Source: JAHJQQ01 sp041739295 (GTDB lineage: Bacteria; Pseudomonadota; Gammaproteobacteria; Thiohalobacterales; Thiohalobacteraceae). Taken from it: a DNA stretch of 36,122 nt. The first letter of the stretch is position 1, and the number at the start of each line of letters is the position of its first letter. Below, in pieces: positions 7,820 through 15,560 of this stretch. Where the stretch lies: positions 1-36,122 of the forward strand of contig JBGSOE010000229.1 in assembly GCA_041739295.1 (NCBI GenBank), given 5' to 3'. The notes beneath the pieces are model-generated. The model was not told where the DNA came from, did no database searches, and saw only the letters and a list, made by a program, of their open reading frames with translations. The translations under genes and the position numbers were made by a program.

Positions 7820-8947
7820 ATGTCTGCGAGAACCAATCTGAGGGTACCGCAGGTGCTGACGGGGCTTGGGCTCCTGTCAGTTGCTGGGATTGCGGCCGCC
7901 GAATACGGCCTTAATCTGCATCAAGGTGTAACGCCCATCGCACGCGAAGCCTACAGCCTCCATATGCTGATTCTATGGGTATGCGTCGCTATCGGCATTG
8001 TTGTGTTTGGCGCCATGTTCTATTCCATTGTGAATCACCGCAAGAGCAAGGGCGCGGTTGCGGCACAGTTCCATGAGAGCACTGCGGTCGAATTCGCCTG
8101 GACCATCATTCCTTTTTTGATTCTGATCGGCATGGCGATTCCCGCCACCAAGGCGTTGATCGCGATGGAGGATACGAAAAATTCCGATATCAGCATCAAA
8201 GTCACGGCCTATCAGTGGAAGTGGCAATACGATTATCTGGATGAAGGTGTCAGTTTCTTCAGTACGCTGTCTACGCCGAAAGAGGAAATGTTCAACCGAG
8301 CCGAAAAAAACACGAATTACCTGCTCGAGGTCGATAATCCCGTGGTGGTGCCGGTTGGTAAGAAAGTGCGGTTATTAATTACGGCCAATGATGTGATTCA
8401 TGCCTGGTGGGTGCCGGCCTTGGGCATGAAGAAGGATGCCATCCCAGGCTTTGTGAATGAAATGTGGTTCAACATCGACACGCCCGGTACCTATCGCGGT
8501 CAATGTGCCGAGTTGTGCGGTAAGGATCATGGCTTCATGCCGATTGTGGTAGTTGCCAAAGAGCAGACTGAATACGATGCCTGGGTCGCCGATCAACTGA
8601 AGTCTTCCGACGCCGCTGCGGCCGATTCCAATCGCGAATTCAGCAAGGATGAGCTGATGGCGCGTGGCGAGAAGGTCTACGCTAGTAACTGCGCGGCCTG
8701 TCATCAGGCCAATGGTGAGGGTGTACCGGGCGCGTTCCCTGCGCTTAAGGGCGGGGTGTTGACCACTGGCCCTGTTGCAGGACATCTGGATCGCGTTATG
8801 CACGGCAAGGCCGGGACGGCCATGGCGGCATTTGATGCGCAATTAAGTGATGCGGATATCGCGGCCGTTGTGACCTACGAACGCAATTCCTGGGGCAACA
8901 ATTTGGGCGATGTCGTGCAGCCGGCCGATGTCAAAGCCGCCCGCTAA
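7820..8947 (+). CDS. coxB: cytochrome c oxidase subunit II with fused cytochrome c domain
   Basis: Subunit II of a heme-copper oxidase; receives electrons from cytochrome c at the CuA centre. The product is 375 residues: an N-terminal membrane part with two helices, a cupredoxin domain with CuA ligands C229, C233, H237 and M240 (CAELCGKDHGFM), and a C-terminal cytochrome c domain with C291, C294 and H295 (CAACH). This is the caa3-like, c-domain-fused form. The ATG at 7820 has AAGGAG upstream; the frame is open further upstream (to 7676), but that part overlaps the DUF2244 gene. Confidence 0.96.
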   Translation: MSARTNLRVPQVLTGLGLLSVAGIAAAEYGLNLHQGVTPIAREAYSLHMLILWVCVAIGIVVFGAMFYSIVNHRKSKGAVAAQFHESTAVEFAWTIIPFLILIGMAIPATKALIAMEDTKNSDISIKVTAYQWKWQYDYLDEGVSFFSTLSTPKEEMFNRAEKNTNYLLEVDNPVVVPVGKKVRLLITANDVIHAWWVPALGMKKDAIPGFVNEMWFNIDTPGTYRGQCAELCGKDHGFMPIVVVAKEQTEYDAWVADQLKSSDAAAADSNREFSKDELMARGEKVYASNCAACHQANGEGVPGAFPALKGGVLTTGPVAGHLDRVMHGKAGTAMAAFDAQLSDADIAAVVTYERNSWGNNLGDVVQPADVKAAR

Positions 8948-8971
8948 CGGATTCCGAGGAGGAGAAAGCTA

Positions 8972-10546
8972 ATGAGTACTGCAGCTGCACATGATGCGCA
9001 TGACCACGGGCCGGCGAAGGGCCTTTCCCGCTGGCTGTTTACGACTAACCACAAGGATATCGGCACGCTTTATCTGCTGTTCTCGCTGCTGATGTTCTTT
9101 GTCGGTGGCGCAATGGCGATGGTGATTCGCGCCGAATTGTTCCAGCCAGGTCTGCAATTCGTCGACCCGATGTTCTTCAATTCCATGACCACCATGCATG
9201 CATTGATCATGATCTTCGGTGCCGTCATGCCTGCCTTCGTCGGCTTGGCCAACTGGTTGATCCCCATGATGATCGGGGCGCCAGACATGGCGCTACCACG
9301 CATGAACAACTGGTCGTTCTGGATACTGCCATTTGCCTTTGCCATCCTGATGTCCACGCTGTTCATGGATGGCGGTGGCCCGGCCGGCGGTTGGACGCTG
9401 TATCCGCCGTTGGTGTTGCAGACAGGTAACGCCTTCCCCTTCGTGATCTTTGCCATTCATATGATGGGTATTTCCTCCATCATGGGTGCCATCAACGTGG
9501 TCGTGACCATTTTGAATATGCGCGCTCCTGGCATGACGCTGATGAAGATGCCGCTGTTTGTCTGGACCTGGCTGATCACGGCCTATTTGCTCATCGCAGT
9601 CATGCCGGTGCTGGCGGGCTCGGTGACCATGCTGTTGACTGACAAATTCTTCGGTACCAGCTTCTTCAGTGCCGCGGGTGGTGGTGATCCGGTGATGTTC
9701 CAGCATATTTTCTGGTTCTTTGGCCATCCCGAGGTTTACATCCTGATTCTGCCGGCCTTCGGTATCGTCTCGCAGATCATCCCGACCTTCGCGCGCAAGC
9801 CACTGTTCGGCTACAGCTCGATGGTGTACGCGACCGCCTCGATCGCCTTCCTGTCCTTTCTCGTGTGGGCGCACCACATGTTCACTGTCGGCATGCCGCT
9901 GACCGGTGAGCTGTTCTTTATGTATGCCACCATGCTGATCGCAGTACCGACAGGCGTGAAAGTATTCAATTGGGTGTCGACCATGTGGAAGGGTTCGATG
10001 ACCTTCGAAACGCCGATGCTGTTCGCGCTGGGTTTTGTGTTCATGTTCACCATTGGCGGATTCTCCGGTCTGATGTTGGCCATCGCCCCGGTGGACTTCC
10101 AGTATCACGACACCTATTTCGTGGTGGCGCATTTCCATTACGTGCTGGTGACCGGCGCGATATACGCCATCATGGCGGCGTCGTATTACTGGCTGCCCAA
10201 ATGGACCGGCAATATGTACAACGAGACACTCGGCAAGTGGCATTTCTGGCTGTCGACGATTTTCGTGAATGTGTTGTTCTTCCCGCAGCACTTCCTGGGT
10301 CTGGCCGGCATGCCGCGGCGTATCCCGGATTACTCAATCCAGTTCACGGAGTTCAATCAGATCTCGTCGATTGGTGGTTTTGCCTTTGGTCTGTCTCAAT
10401 TGCTGTTCGCCTACGTCGTTATTTCGACGATTCGCGGTGGCAAAAAGGCAACCGATCGGGTGTGGGAAGGTGCGCAAGGTCTGGAGTGGACGCTACCGTC
10501 CCCGCCGCCCTACCACACCTTTACGACTGCCCCGGACGTTAAGTAG
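8972..10546 (+). CDS. coxA: cytochrome c oxidase subunit I
   Basis: Catalytic subunit holding the low-spin heme and the heme-CuB centre where oxygen is reduced. The CuB histidine and cross-linked tyrosine are H252 and Y256 in GHPEVYILILP; the other CuB histidines are H301 and H302 in WAHHMFTVGM. The late HFHYVLV motif holds the heme ligands. Length is 524 residues with twelve hydrophobic helices. The presence of the tyrosine in HPEVY is typical of A-type proton-pumping oxidases. GAGGAGGAG lies just upstream of the start. It is followed by a strong hairpin before the assembly genes. Confidence 0.98.
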   Translation: MSTAAAHDAHDHGPAKGLSRWLFTTNHKDIGTLYLLFSLLMFFVGGAMAMVIRAELFQPGLQFVDPMFFNSMTTMHALIMIFGAVMPAFVGLANWLIPMMIGAPDMALPRMNNWSFWILPFAFAILMSTLFMDGGGPAGGWTLYPPLVLQTGNAFPFVIFAIHMMGISSIMGAINVVVTILNMRAPGMTLMKMPLFVWTWLITAYLLIAVMPVLAGSVTMLLTDKFFGTSFFSAAGGGDPVMFQHIFWFFGHPEVYILILPAFGIVSQIIPTFARKPLFGYSSMVYATASIAFLSFLVWAHHMFTVGMPLTGELFFMYATMLIAVPTGVKVFNWVSTMWKGSMTFETPMLFALGFVFMFTIGGFSGLMLAIAPVDFQYHDTYFVVAHFHYVLVTGAIYAIMAASYYWLPKWTGNMYNETLGKWHFWLSTIFVNVLFFPQHFLGLAGMPRRIPDYSIQFTEFNQISSIGGFAFGLSQLLFAYVVISTIRGGKKATDRVWEGAQGLEWTLPSPPPYHTFTTAPDVK

Positions 10547-10556
10547 TAGTGGTATT

Positions 10557-10579
10557 GGGAGCGGCGCTGCGCCGCTCCC
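10557..10579. terminator. GC-rich hairpin after coxA
   Basis: Ten perfect base pairs, GGGAGCGGCG (10557-10566) with CGCCGCTCCC (10570-10579), and a CTG loop. Only TT follows, so it is a weak terminator or an RNA-stability element rather than a full stop. It separates the structural genes coxBA from the small assembly genes and could set lower expression of the latter. Confidence 0.6.
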
Positions 10580-10603
10580 TTGCTCAGTGAGAGTTGTAGC
10601 GTA

Positions 10604-10717
10604 ATGGATGAGCTTAAGCGCAAGCGTGCAAATGTTCGGTTGGCCCTGATCCTGGGCGCAATTGCATTGTCGATTCTCGGTATCTTCATCTGGAGTGTGG
10701 CCGGGAGTGTGCATTGA
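10604..10717 (+). CDS. cytochrome oxidase small assembly protein, 37 aa
   Basis: A 37-residue frame that begins MDELKRKRANVRL and then has one hydrophobic helix of about 20 residues ending WSVAGSVH. The basic N-terminus suggests it stays in the cytoplasm. Short single-helix proteins in exactly this place, between coxA and ctaG, are known in proteobacteria as cytochrome oxidase small assembly proteins. The stop overlaps the TTG start of ctaG (TTGA at 10714-10717), which argues strongly that it is translated and coupled to ctaG. Confidence 0.82.
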   Translation: MDELKRKRANVRLALILGAIALSILGIFIWSVAGSVH

Positions 10718-11268
10718 AAGACACGATCCGCAAAACGACATTGCGCCTGCTTTTGGTGACGGTGGGCATGTTCGGGTTCGGGTATCTGATGGTGCCGTTC
10801 TACGACGTGTTCTGCGATATAACGGGTCTTAACGGGCGTACCGCGGATGGCCCCATTGCCAATGCGCAGGCTTACGAGATCGACGCCAACCGTGTGGTTA
10901 CGGTGGAGTTCATCGCCAGCGTCAATCAAGCGCTGCCTTGGGAGTTCCGCCCTGAGGTGGTCAAGATGCAGGTGCATCCCGGGCAGGTATATAGAACACA
11001 GTTCTACGCCCGCAACGAGAGTAAGCAAGCGATTATTGGGCATGCGGTACCCAGTGTCGCCCCCGGAATTGCCGCGCGACAGTTCCACAAAACAGAGTGC
11101 TTCTGTTTTACCGAGCAGCGCTTTGAGGGTGGCGAAGGGCGTTGGATGCCGGTGCAATTTGTGATTGATCCGGAGTTACCGAAAGAGATCGAGGAGGTGA
11201 CCTTGTCGTACACCTTCTTTGACTCCGGCAAGATGGCGACCAAGCAGAACGGTATGGAAATTTTATGA
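10714..11268 (+). CDS. ctaG: cytochrome c oxidase copper-assembly protein CtaG/Cox11
   Basis: Membrane-anchored periplasmic copper chaperone that delivers copper to the CuB site of CoxA. One N-terminal helix (LRLLLVTVGMFGFGYLMVPF) is followed by the YDVFCDITG motif and a beta-sandwich domain. The copper-binding cysteines are C129 and C131 in ECFCF. Length is 184 residues, standard. The start is TTG, overlapping the stop of the 37-residue gene. Confidence 0.95.
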   Translation: MKDTIRKTTLRLLLVTVGMFGFGYLMVPFYDVFCDITGLNGRTADGPIANAQAYEIDANRVVTVEFIASVNQALPWEFRPEVVKMQVHPGQVYRTQFYARNESKQAIIGHAVPSVAPGIAARQFHKTECFCFTEQRFEGGEGRWMPVQFVIDPELPKEIEEVTLSYTFFDSGKMATKQNGMEIL

Positions 11269-11343
11269 ATGTGCGCTGCGGCTAGTCAGTATTCGAGCTG
11301 TGAATTATAAGAATTGGAAAACCACTAAAATGAGGATTGAGGC

Positions 11344-12207
11344 ATGAGCGAAGCACATGGCGGCTATTATGTCCCGCACGGCAGCCACTGGCCGTTAGTG
11401 GGCTCGGTGGGTTTGTCGACGATGCTGGTGGGCGCTGCGCTGTATCTGAACGGATCTGGCAATGGGTCAATGGTGCTCCTGGCGGGCTTGGCGATCCTGG
11501 TGTTCATGATGTTCGGCTGGTTTGGTACAGTGATCCGCGAAAGCGAAGCCCACATGTACAACAGTCAGGTGGATAAGTCTTTCCGCTGGGGCATGAGCTG
11601 GTTCATCTTCTCCGAAGTGATGTTCTTCGCAGCCTTCTTCGGCGCCCTGTTCTATGCACGAATCTATTCGGTGCCATGGCTGGGTGGCGGTGATCCGGGC
11701 ACCAATGAGCTGCTGTGGAAGGGTTTTGAGGCGACTTGGCCAACCAACGGACCGGCTAATGTTGGCGGTGAATATACGCTTCTCGATCCCTGGCATATCC
11801 CGGCGCTCAATACCTTGCTGCTGCTGACCAGTGGCGTGACCATCACCTTTGCACATTGGGCGTTAAAGAAAGGCAACCGGAGTGCATTGGTTCTGTGGAT
11901 GTGGGCTACAGTAATACTGGGCGCAACCTTCCTGGGTTTCCAGATCTATGAATATGGTCAGGCGTACAGCGAGCATCACAATTTGACGCTCGGATCCGGG
12001 ATTTACGGTTCGACCTTCTTCATGTTGACTGGCTTCCATGGTTTCCACGTGACAGTTGGTACCATCATGTTGATTGTGATCAGCCTGCGTTGCATGAAGG
12101 GTCACTTCGACGCCCATCATCATTTCGGTTTTGAAGGCGTAGCCTGGTACTGGCACTTTGTGGACGTGGTCTGGCTGGGTCTGTTTATCTTCGTCTATTT
12201 GCTTTAA
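11344..12207 (+). CDS. coxC: cytochrome c oxidase subunit III
   Basis: Integral membrane subunit III with seven hydrophobic helices in 287 residues. Diagnostic stretches are FRWGMSWFIFSEVMFF, the glutamate of which lies in the conserved helix, and FHGFHVTVG and WYWHFVDVVWL near the end. It stabilises the catalytic core against inactivation. It lies 75 bases after ctaG and is closed by a bidirectional terminator. Confidence 0.97.
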   Translation: MSEAHGGYYVPHGSHWPLVGSVGLSTMLVGAALYLNGSGNGSMVLLAGLAILVFMMFGWFGTVIRESEAHMYNSQVDKSFRWGMSWFIFSEVMFFAAFFGALFYARIYSVPWLGGGDPGTNELLWKGFEATWPTNGPANVGGEYTLLDPWHIPALNTLLLLTSGVTITFAHWALKKGNRSALVLWMWATVILGATFLGFQIYEYGQAYSEHHNLTLGSGIYGSTFFMLTGFHGFHVTVGTIMLIVISLRCMKGHFDAHHHFGFEGVAWYWHFVDVVWLGLFIFVYLL

Positions 12208-12225
12208 AACAGGCTGGCAGAAACT

Positions 12226-12256
12226 AAAGGCGCTGCTTTGCAGCGCCTTTGTTTTT
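12226..12256. terminator. bidirectional rho-independent terminator
   Basis: Ten-base arms AAAGGCGCTG (12226-12235) and CAGCGCCTTT (12241-12250) with a five-base loop, followed by GTTTTT. On the opposite strand the hairpin is followed by TTTAGTTT. It ends the coxBA-ctaG-coxC transcript and also the convergent twin-transmembrane gene. Confidence 0.85.
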
Positions 12257-12521
12257 ATTGGGCAGCGGAATTGGTGGGTGGTACGCTGTTGGTCGCGTTC
12301 GGCGATTGCGCATGCGGGTTGATGCCATGCGGCTTGATGGCACCGGTGAAAATCCCCAGCATCAACATCAAAAACAGAAAAACGGACAGGCCAATACGTA
12401 CCGTCAGCGCTTTTACAGTGCGTTCTGTGGTGCCATTGTCTTTGATCAGAAAGATCAAGCCACTGGCAAGACTTGCGAGAATGGTGAGCAATACCAGTAC
12501 GATCAGGATTTTGGTTAGCAT
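12255..12521 (-). CDS. twin transmembrane protein (DUF2909 family)
   Basis: An 88-residue protein with two hydrophobic helices separated by a short loop, the first LIVLVLLTILASLASGLIFL and the second in a region ending LMLGIFTG, with a polar proline- and asparagine-rich tail. It fits the DUF2909 twin-transmembrane family found in cox operons next to SURF1, as in Pseudomonas. It is transcribed against coxC and divergently from SURF1. The function is not known; an oxidase assembly role is inferred from position. Confidence 0.8.
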   Translation of the reverse strand: MLTKILIVLVLLTILASLASGLIFLIKDNGTTERTVKALTVRIGLSVFLFLMLMLGIFTGAIKPHGINPHAQSPNATNSVPPTNSAAQ

Positions 12522-12592
12522 GTGAGTCCGCAGCGTAAGCTGTTGAGTGGCGGTGGGCGCTCAGTATAACCAAGCCCGATAGGGCCTGCGAG

Positions 12593-13381
12593 GTGGTAGT
12601 GAGGCTAGGCGGTATTGAGTTTCGGCCCGGATTCTGGCCCAGCCTGACGACGCTAGTGTTGTTGATTTTACTATTGTCGTTAGGGTTTTGGCAGTTGGAT
12701 AGGGCCGCACAGAAACGTGCCCTGCTAGACGCCTACAGTGCGCGTCCGGCTGATTCCGCAGTGCAATTGAGTGCGGATTTTGCGCCCAACGCAGATTGGC
12801 GTTATCGGCGCGCCGAAGTGACGGGCCGCTATATCGCCACGCAGCAGTTCCTGTTGGACAATCGCGTATATCAGGGTCGGGTCGGTTATCAGGTGCTCAC
12901 GCCCATGCGCCTGAAAGATGGTGCTCACGCTGTGTTGATCAATCGCGGCTGGGTGCCACAAGGTGCAACGCGTGCTGATGTGCCTGCACTGCCGGTGACG
13001 CAGACCGGAGAGGTGCGTGTCGAGGGTCTGATGGATCTGCCAGCGGCCAATGTGTTTGTGCTGGGTGAGGGCGAAGACCGCGACCCGGGGTGGCCCAAGG
13101 TGTTGCAACGTGTGCGTCTGGATCTGCAGGCGCAACAATTGGGTGTGAAACTGCTGCCGATGGTGCTGCTGTTGGGCGCAGATCAACCCGACGGTTTTGT
13201 TCGCGATTGGAAACCCGTGGTGTTTGGCCCGGAGCGCCATGTGGGCTATGCCGTGCAATGGTTTTCTTTGGGCACGGCATTGATGATTATCTATATCTGG
13301 GTGAATGCTAAGCGCACGTCCGTGAATCCCGAATCTGAAGATGCAGCGGATGATGGGCGGGACGCCGGACGACATAAATGA
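12593..13381 (+). CDS. SURF1 family cytochrome oxidase biogenesis protein
   Basis: SURF1/Shy1 proteins assist insertion of heme a into subunit I. The 262 residues show the usual layout: an N-terminal helix (around residues 14-32), a periplasmic loop with the hallmark LLDNRVYQGRVGYQVLTP and RGWVPQ, and a C-terminal helix after HVGYAVQWFSLG. The start is GTG at 12593. The stop (13379-13381) lies just before repeat copy R1. The presence of SURF1 fits an A-type oxidase that uses heme A, which makes the local lack of ctaA notable. Confidence 0.93.
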   Translation: MVVRLGGIEFRPGFWPSLTTLVLLILLLSLGFWQLDRAAQKRALLDAYSARPADSAVQLSADFAPNADWRYRRAEVTGRYIATQQFLLDNRVYQGRVGYQVLTPMRLKDGAHAVLINRGWVPQGATRADVPALPVTQTGEVRVEGLMDLPAANVFVLGEGEDRDPGWPKVLQRVRLDLQAQQLGVKLLPMVLLLGADQPDGFVRDWKPVVFGPERHVGYAVQWFSLGTALMIIYIWVNAKRTSVNPESEDAADDGRDAGRHK

Positions 13382-13388
13382 ATGATCC

Positions 13389-13549
13389 TATAAACCGCAG
13401 TTGCCACGGAATCACACGGAAAAACCCGGACCAGATCATAAGCTTCACGCCGGCACCACCATCATCTGCAAGGTGGTGATTAATTGCTCCGGGAAGGCAC
13501 TGTGTTTCAGTGTCTTCCGTGTGTTTCCGTGGCTGAAATGATTTTTTTA
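13389..13549 (+). repeat. dispersed repeat, copy R1 (161 bp)
   Basis: It begins TATAAACCGCA and ends GGCTGAAATGATTTTTTTA. Inside the ends lie 18-base inverted repeats, CCACGGAATCACACGGAA (13404-13421) and its near complement at 13515-13532 (17 of 18 pairs). The core (13429-13514) runs in the opposite direction to the core of copy R2, although the outer ends of both copies point the same way. The whole of R1 matches the reverse complement of R3. It fills the gap between SURF1 and the Sco-like gene up to the first possible start codon. Confidence 0.85.
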
Positions 13550-14148
13550 TGATGATGGATGCTGTTATGACCAAATCCTCGACGATACTGCGATCACGCT
13601 TGACCTTGCTGTTGATCGTTGCCTTTTTCGCGCTGCCGGCAGCCCTGGCGTGGATATTGAATTTCAGTGGAGGTTACACGCCGCAGGCAACCGCCAACTA
13701 TGGCGCTTTGATTAAGCCGGTTCAGCCGGTGCTGGCGGATGGCTATGTCGACACACAGGGCGCGCCTTTGGCGGCGGATTTTTTTCTGGGCGAGTGGGTA
13801 TTGGTGTATCACCTGACCGGCCCGTGCGAAGACGCTTGTCTGCAGTCTCTATATAGAATGCGGCAGGTTCGCCTGGCACAGGGTAAGAACATCGAGCGGG
13901 TAAAACGTCTGTTGGTGGTGGATGACGTCGCAGCGGCGGATTGGCTTGCTCAAGTCCAGGAGCATTACCCGGGGTTGGTGGTGGTGCGGCCAGCGCAGGC
14001 CAAGGTTGCAGTACAATTCCCGGCCGGAGATCATCTGTATCTGGTCGATCCGCTGGGTAATCTAATGATGGATTATGCGCCGGAGGTGGAGCCGCGCGGT
14101 TTGATCAAGGATCTGGAGCGGTTGCTGCGGATCTCCTATATCGGTTGA
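13549..14148 (+). CDS. Sco-like membrane-anchored thiol protein of the cox operon
   Basis: About 199 residues: one N-terminal membrane anchor (near residues 18-38) and a periplasmic thioredoxin-like domain. A CxxxC pair, C93 and C97 in GPCEDACLQ, matches the copper/redox motif of Sco proteins, and a later DHLYLVDPLGN supplies the histidine-plus-strand typical of that fold. Proteins of this type sit between SURF1 and cox15 in gammaproteobacterial cox operons. The start is unclear: ATGs occur at 13549, 13552, 13555 and 13567, and the upstream repeat R1 leaves no good ribosome site for the first three. The stop directly abuts repeat R2. Confidence 0.75.
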   Translation: MMMDAVMTKSSTILRSRLTLLLIVAFFALPAALAWILNFSGGYTPQATANYGALIKPVQPVLADGYVDTQGAPLAADFFLGEWVLVYHLTGPCEDACLQSLYRMRQVRLAQGKNIERVKRLLVVDDVAAADWLAQVQEHYPGLVVVRPAQAKVAVQFPAGDHLYLVDPLGNLMMDYAPEVEPRGLIKDLERLLRISYIG

Positions 14149-14151
14149 TCC

Positions 14152-14303
14152 TATAAACCGCATTTGCCACGGAATCACATGGAAGACACTGAAACGCAGT
14201 TCATTCCTGGAGCGACTATTCACTACCCTTGCGGGTGATGACGGTGCCGGCGTGAAGCTTATGATCTGGTCAGTGTGTTTCCGTGGCTGAAATGATTTTT
14301 TTA
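14152..14303 (+). repeat. dispersed repeat, copy R2 (152 bp), interior inverted
   Basis: Its ends, TATAAACCGCA and GGCTGAAATGATTTTTTTA, point the same way as those of R1. Its core (14185-14271), with GGTGCCGGCGTGAAGCTTAT, is the reverse complement of the R1 core. The switch occurs inside the inverted CCACGGAA/TTCCGTGG arms. It is about nine bases shorter than R1 and R3 near one arm. Identity with R1 also covers TGATCC just before the core element, so the repeat may supply the stop codon of the Sco-like gene. It occupies the place where ctaA would be expected; 14304-14401 shows nothing I recognise. Confidence 0.83.
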
Positions 14304-14401
14304 GGTTGATTGCATTAATCTGAGGTTTTTGAAGAATAACCGCGAGGCCGGCATGCCTGTATAAGCGCCGGGCAGCAGTACAATCAGGGCAGGACATAGT
14401 G

Positions 14402-15316
14402 ATGGAGAACGCCGACGTGGCGATAGCGGTGCAGCAGCAAGGCTTGGCTTGGCGTGACTATGTTGGTCTGTGCAAGCTCAAAGTGGTGGCGTTGATCGTC
14501 TTCACGGCGGTGGTCGGAATGTTCCTGGCGACGCCGGGTATGGTGCCGCTCAATGCGCTGGTGTTCGGCACCTTGGGTATCGGCATGGCGGCGGCTTCGG
14601 CGGCGGCCATCAATCATCTGGTCGATCAGCATGTGGATGCACGCATGGCGCGTACCCGCAATCGTCCCTTGCCGACCGGACATATGAATTCCCGTAGCTG
14701 TTTGTGGTTCGCCCTGTCGCTGGGTGGGTTGGCGATGCTGATCCTGGTGCTGTTCGTGAATACGCTGACAGCCGTGCTGACGTTCTTGTCGTTGATTGGC
14801 TATGCGGTGGTCTACACCATGTATCTGAAGCATGCGACGCCACAGAATATCGTCATCGGTGGGGCGGCCGGTGCCGCGCCGCCAGTGCTAGGCTGGACGG
14901 CAGTGACCGGGCAGGTTGATCCACATGCATTGCTGCTGTTCCTGATTATTTTCATTTGGACGCCACCGCATTTCTGGGCGTTGGCCATCCATCGTCGCAG
15001 TGAATATGCCGCAGTGGCAATTCCCATGTTGCCAGTGACGCATGGCGTGGCGTTCACGCGGCTGCAGGTTCTGCTCTACACCGTGCTGCTGCTGGCGGTG
15101 AGTGTGTTGCCCTATGCCACACATATGAGTGGTGTCCTCTATCTGGTCGGTGCGCTGGGCTTGGGTCTTGGGTTCCTGCGCCATGCCCTGCGCCTGATGC
15201 GTAGCGACCTGGCCGCCATGCCCACCTTCGGCTACTCCATTATCTATTTGATGGGGATCTTCGCCTTTCTGCTGGTTGACCACTACATCCCAGCAATCAG
15301 TGAGTTACTGAAATAG
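14402..15316 (+). CDS. ctaB: protoheme IX farnesyltransferase (heme O synthase)
   Basis: Membrane prenyltransferase that converts heme B to heme O, the precursor of heme A. It has the hallmark NHLVDQHVDARMARTRNRP motif and a later IFIWTPPHFWALAI stretch, with about nine helices in 304 residues. ATG 14402 has AGGAC six bases upstream; a GTG directly before it (14399) is an alternative. It is the last gene of the A-type oxidase group; neither heme A synthase nor a second Sco gene follows. Confidence 0.96.
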   Translation: MENADVAIAVQQQGLAWRDYVGLCKLKVVALIVFTAVVGMFLATPGMVPLNALVFGTLGIGMAAASAAAINHLVDQHVDARMARTRNRPLPTGHMNSRSCLWFALSLGGLAMLILVLFVNTLTAVLTFLSLIGYAVVYTMYLKHATPQNIVIGGAAGAAPPVLGWTAVTGQVDPHALLLFLIIFIWTPPHFWALAIHRRSEYAAVAIPMLPVTHGVAFTRLQVLLYTVLLLAVSVLPYATHMSGVLYLVGALGLGLGFLRHALRLMRSDLAAMPTFGYSIIYLMGIFAFLLVDHYIPAISELLK

Positions 15317-15450
15317 TGGCGTAAATGGAATGCCCCGCCGGCGCCGCGCATCTCATCGTCTACACTTCTAATCTTGTGATTCTTAAGGCGCTAACGGCTT
15401 ATGGGCGGGCCACTCTGCAGGCCATCTGAGCTCTCCTGGCCCTCCGAGGT

Positions 15451-15479
15451 TTGCCAGTAGTATGTCGCTATATTAGAAT
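15451..15479 (+). promoter_or_regulatory. candidate sigma-70 promoter of the cco operon
   Basis: TTGCCA (15451-15456), a 17-base spacer, and TAGAAT (15474-15479) lie about 80 bases before ccoN. I looked in 15317-15560 for the TTGAT-N4-ATCAA site of FNR/ANR, which usually controls cbb3 oxidases, and did not see it, so microaerobic control may act differently here. Confidence 0.45.
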
Positions 15480-15560
15480 GTCCTGATATTTTCCTCGGCG
15501 TAAGGGTCCCCATGCGCCGGATATCCAAGCAAGCTGTATGTAATTAGAAAGAGGCTATTT

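Noticed and set aside
9293..10291. Long open frame (332 codons) antisense to coxA
   Set aside because: It is the shadow of coxA on the other strand, rich in histidine and glutamine from codon bias, with no domain and no ribosome site.
14309..14327. ATTAATCTGAGGTTTTT resembles the MITE terminus
   Set aside because: It matches only part of ATTAATCAGAGGTTCCT, has no second end and no target duplication nearby, so chance similarity is more likely.
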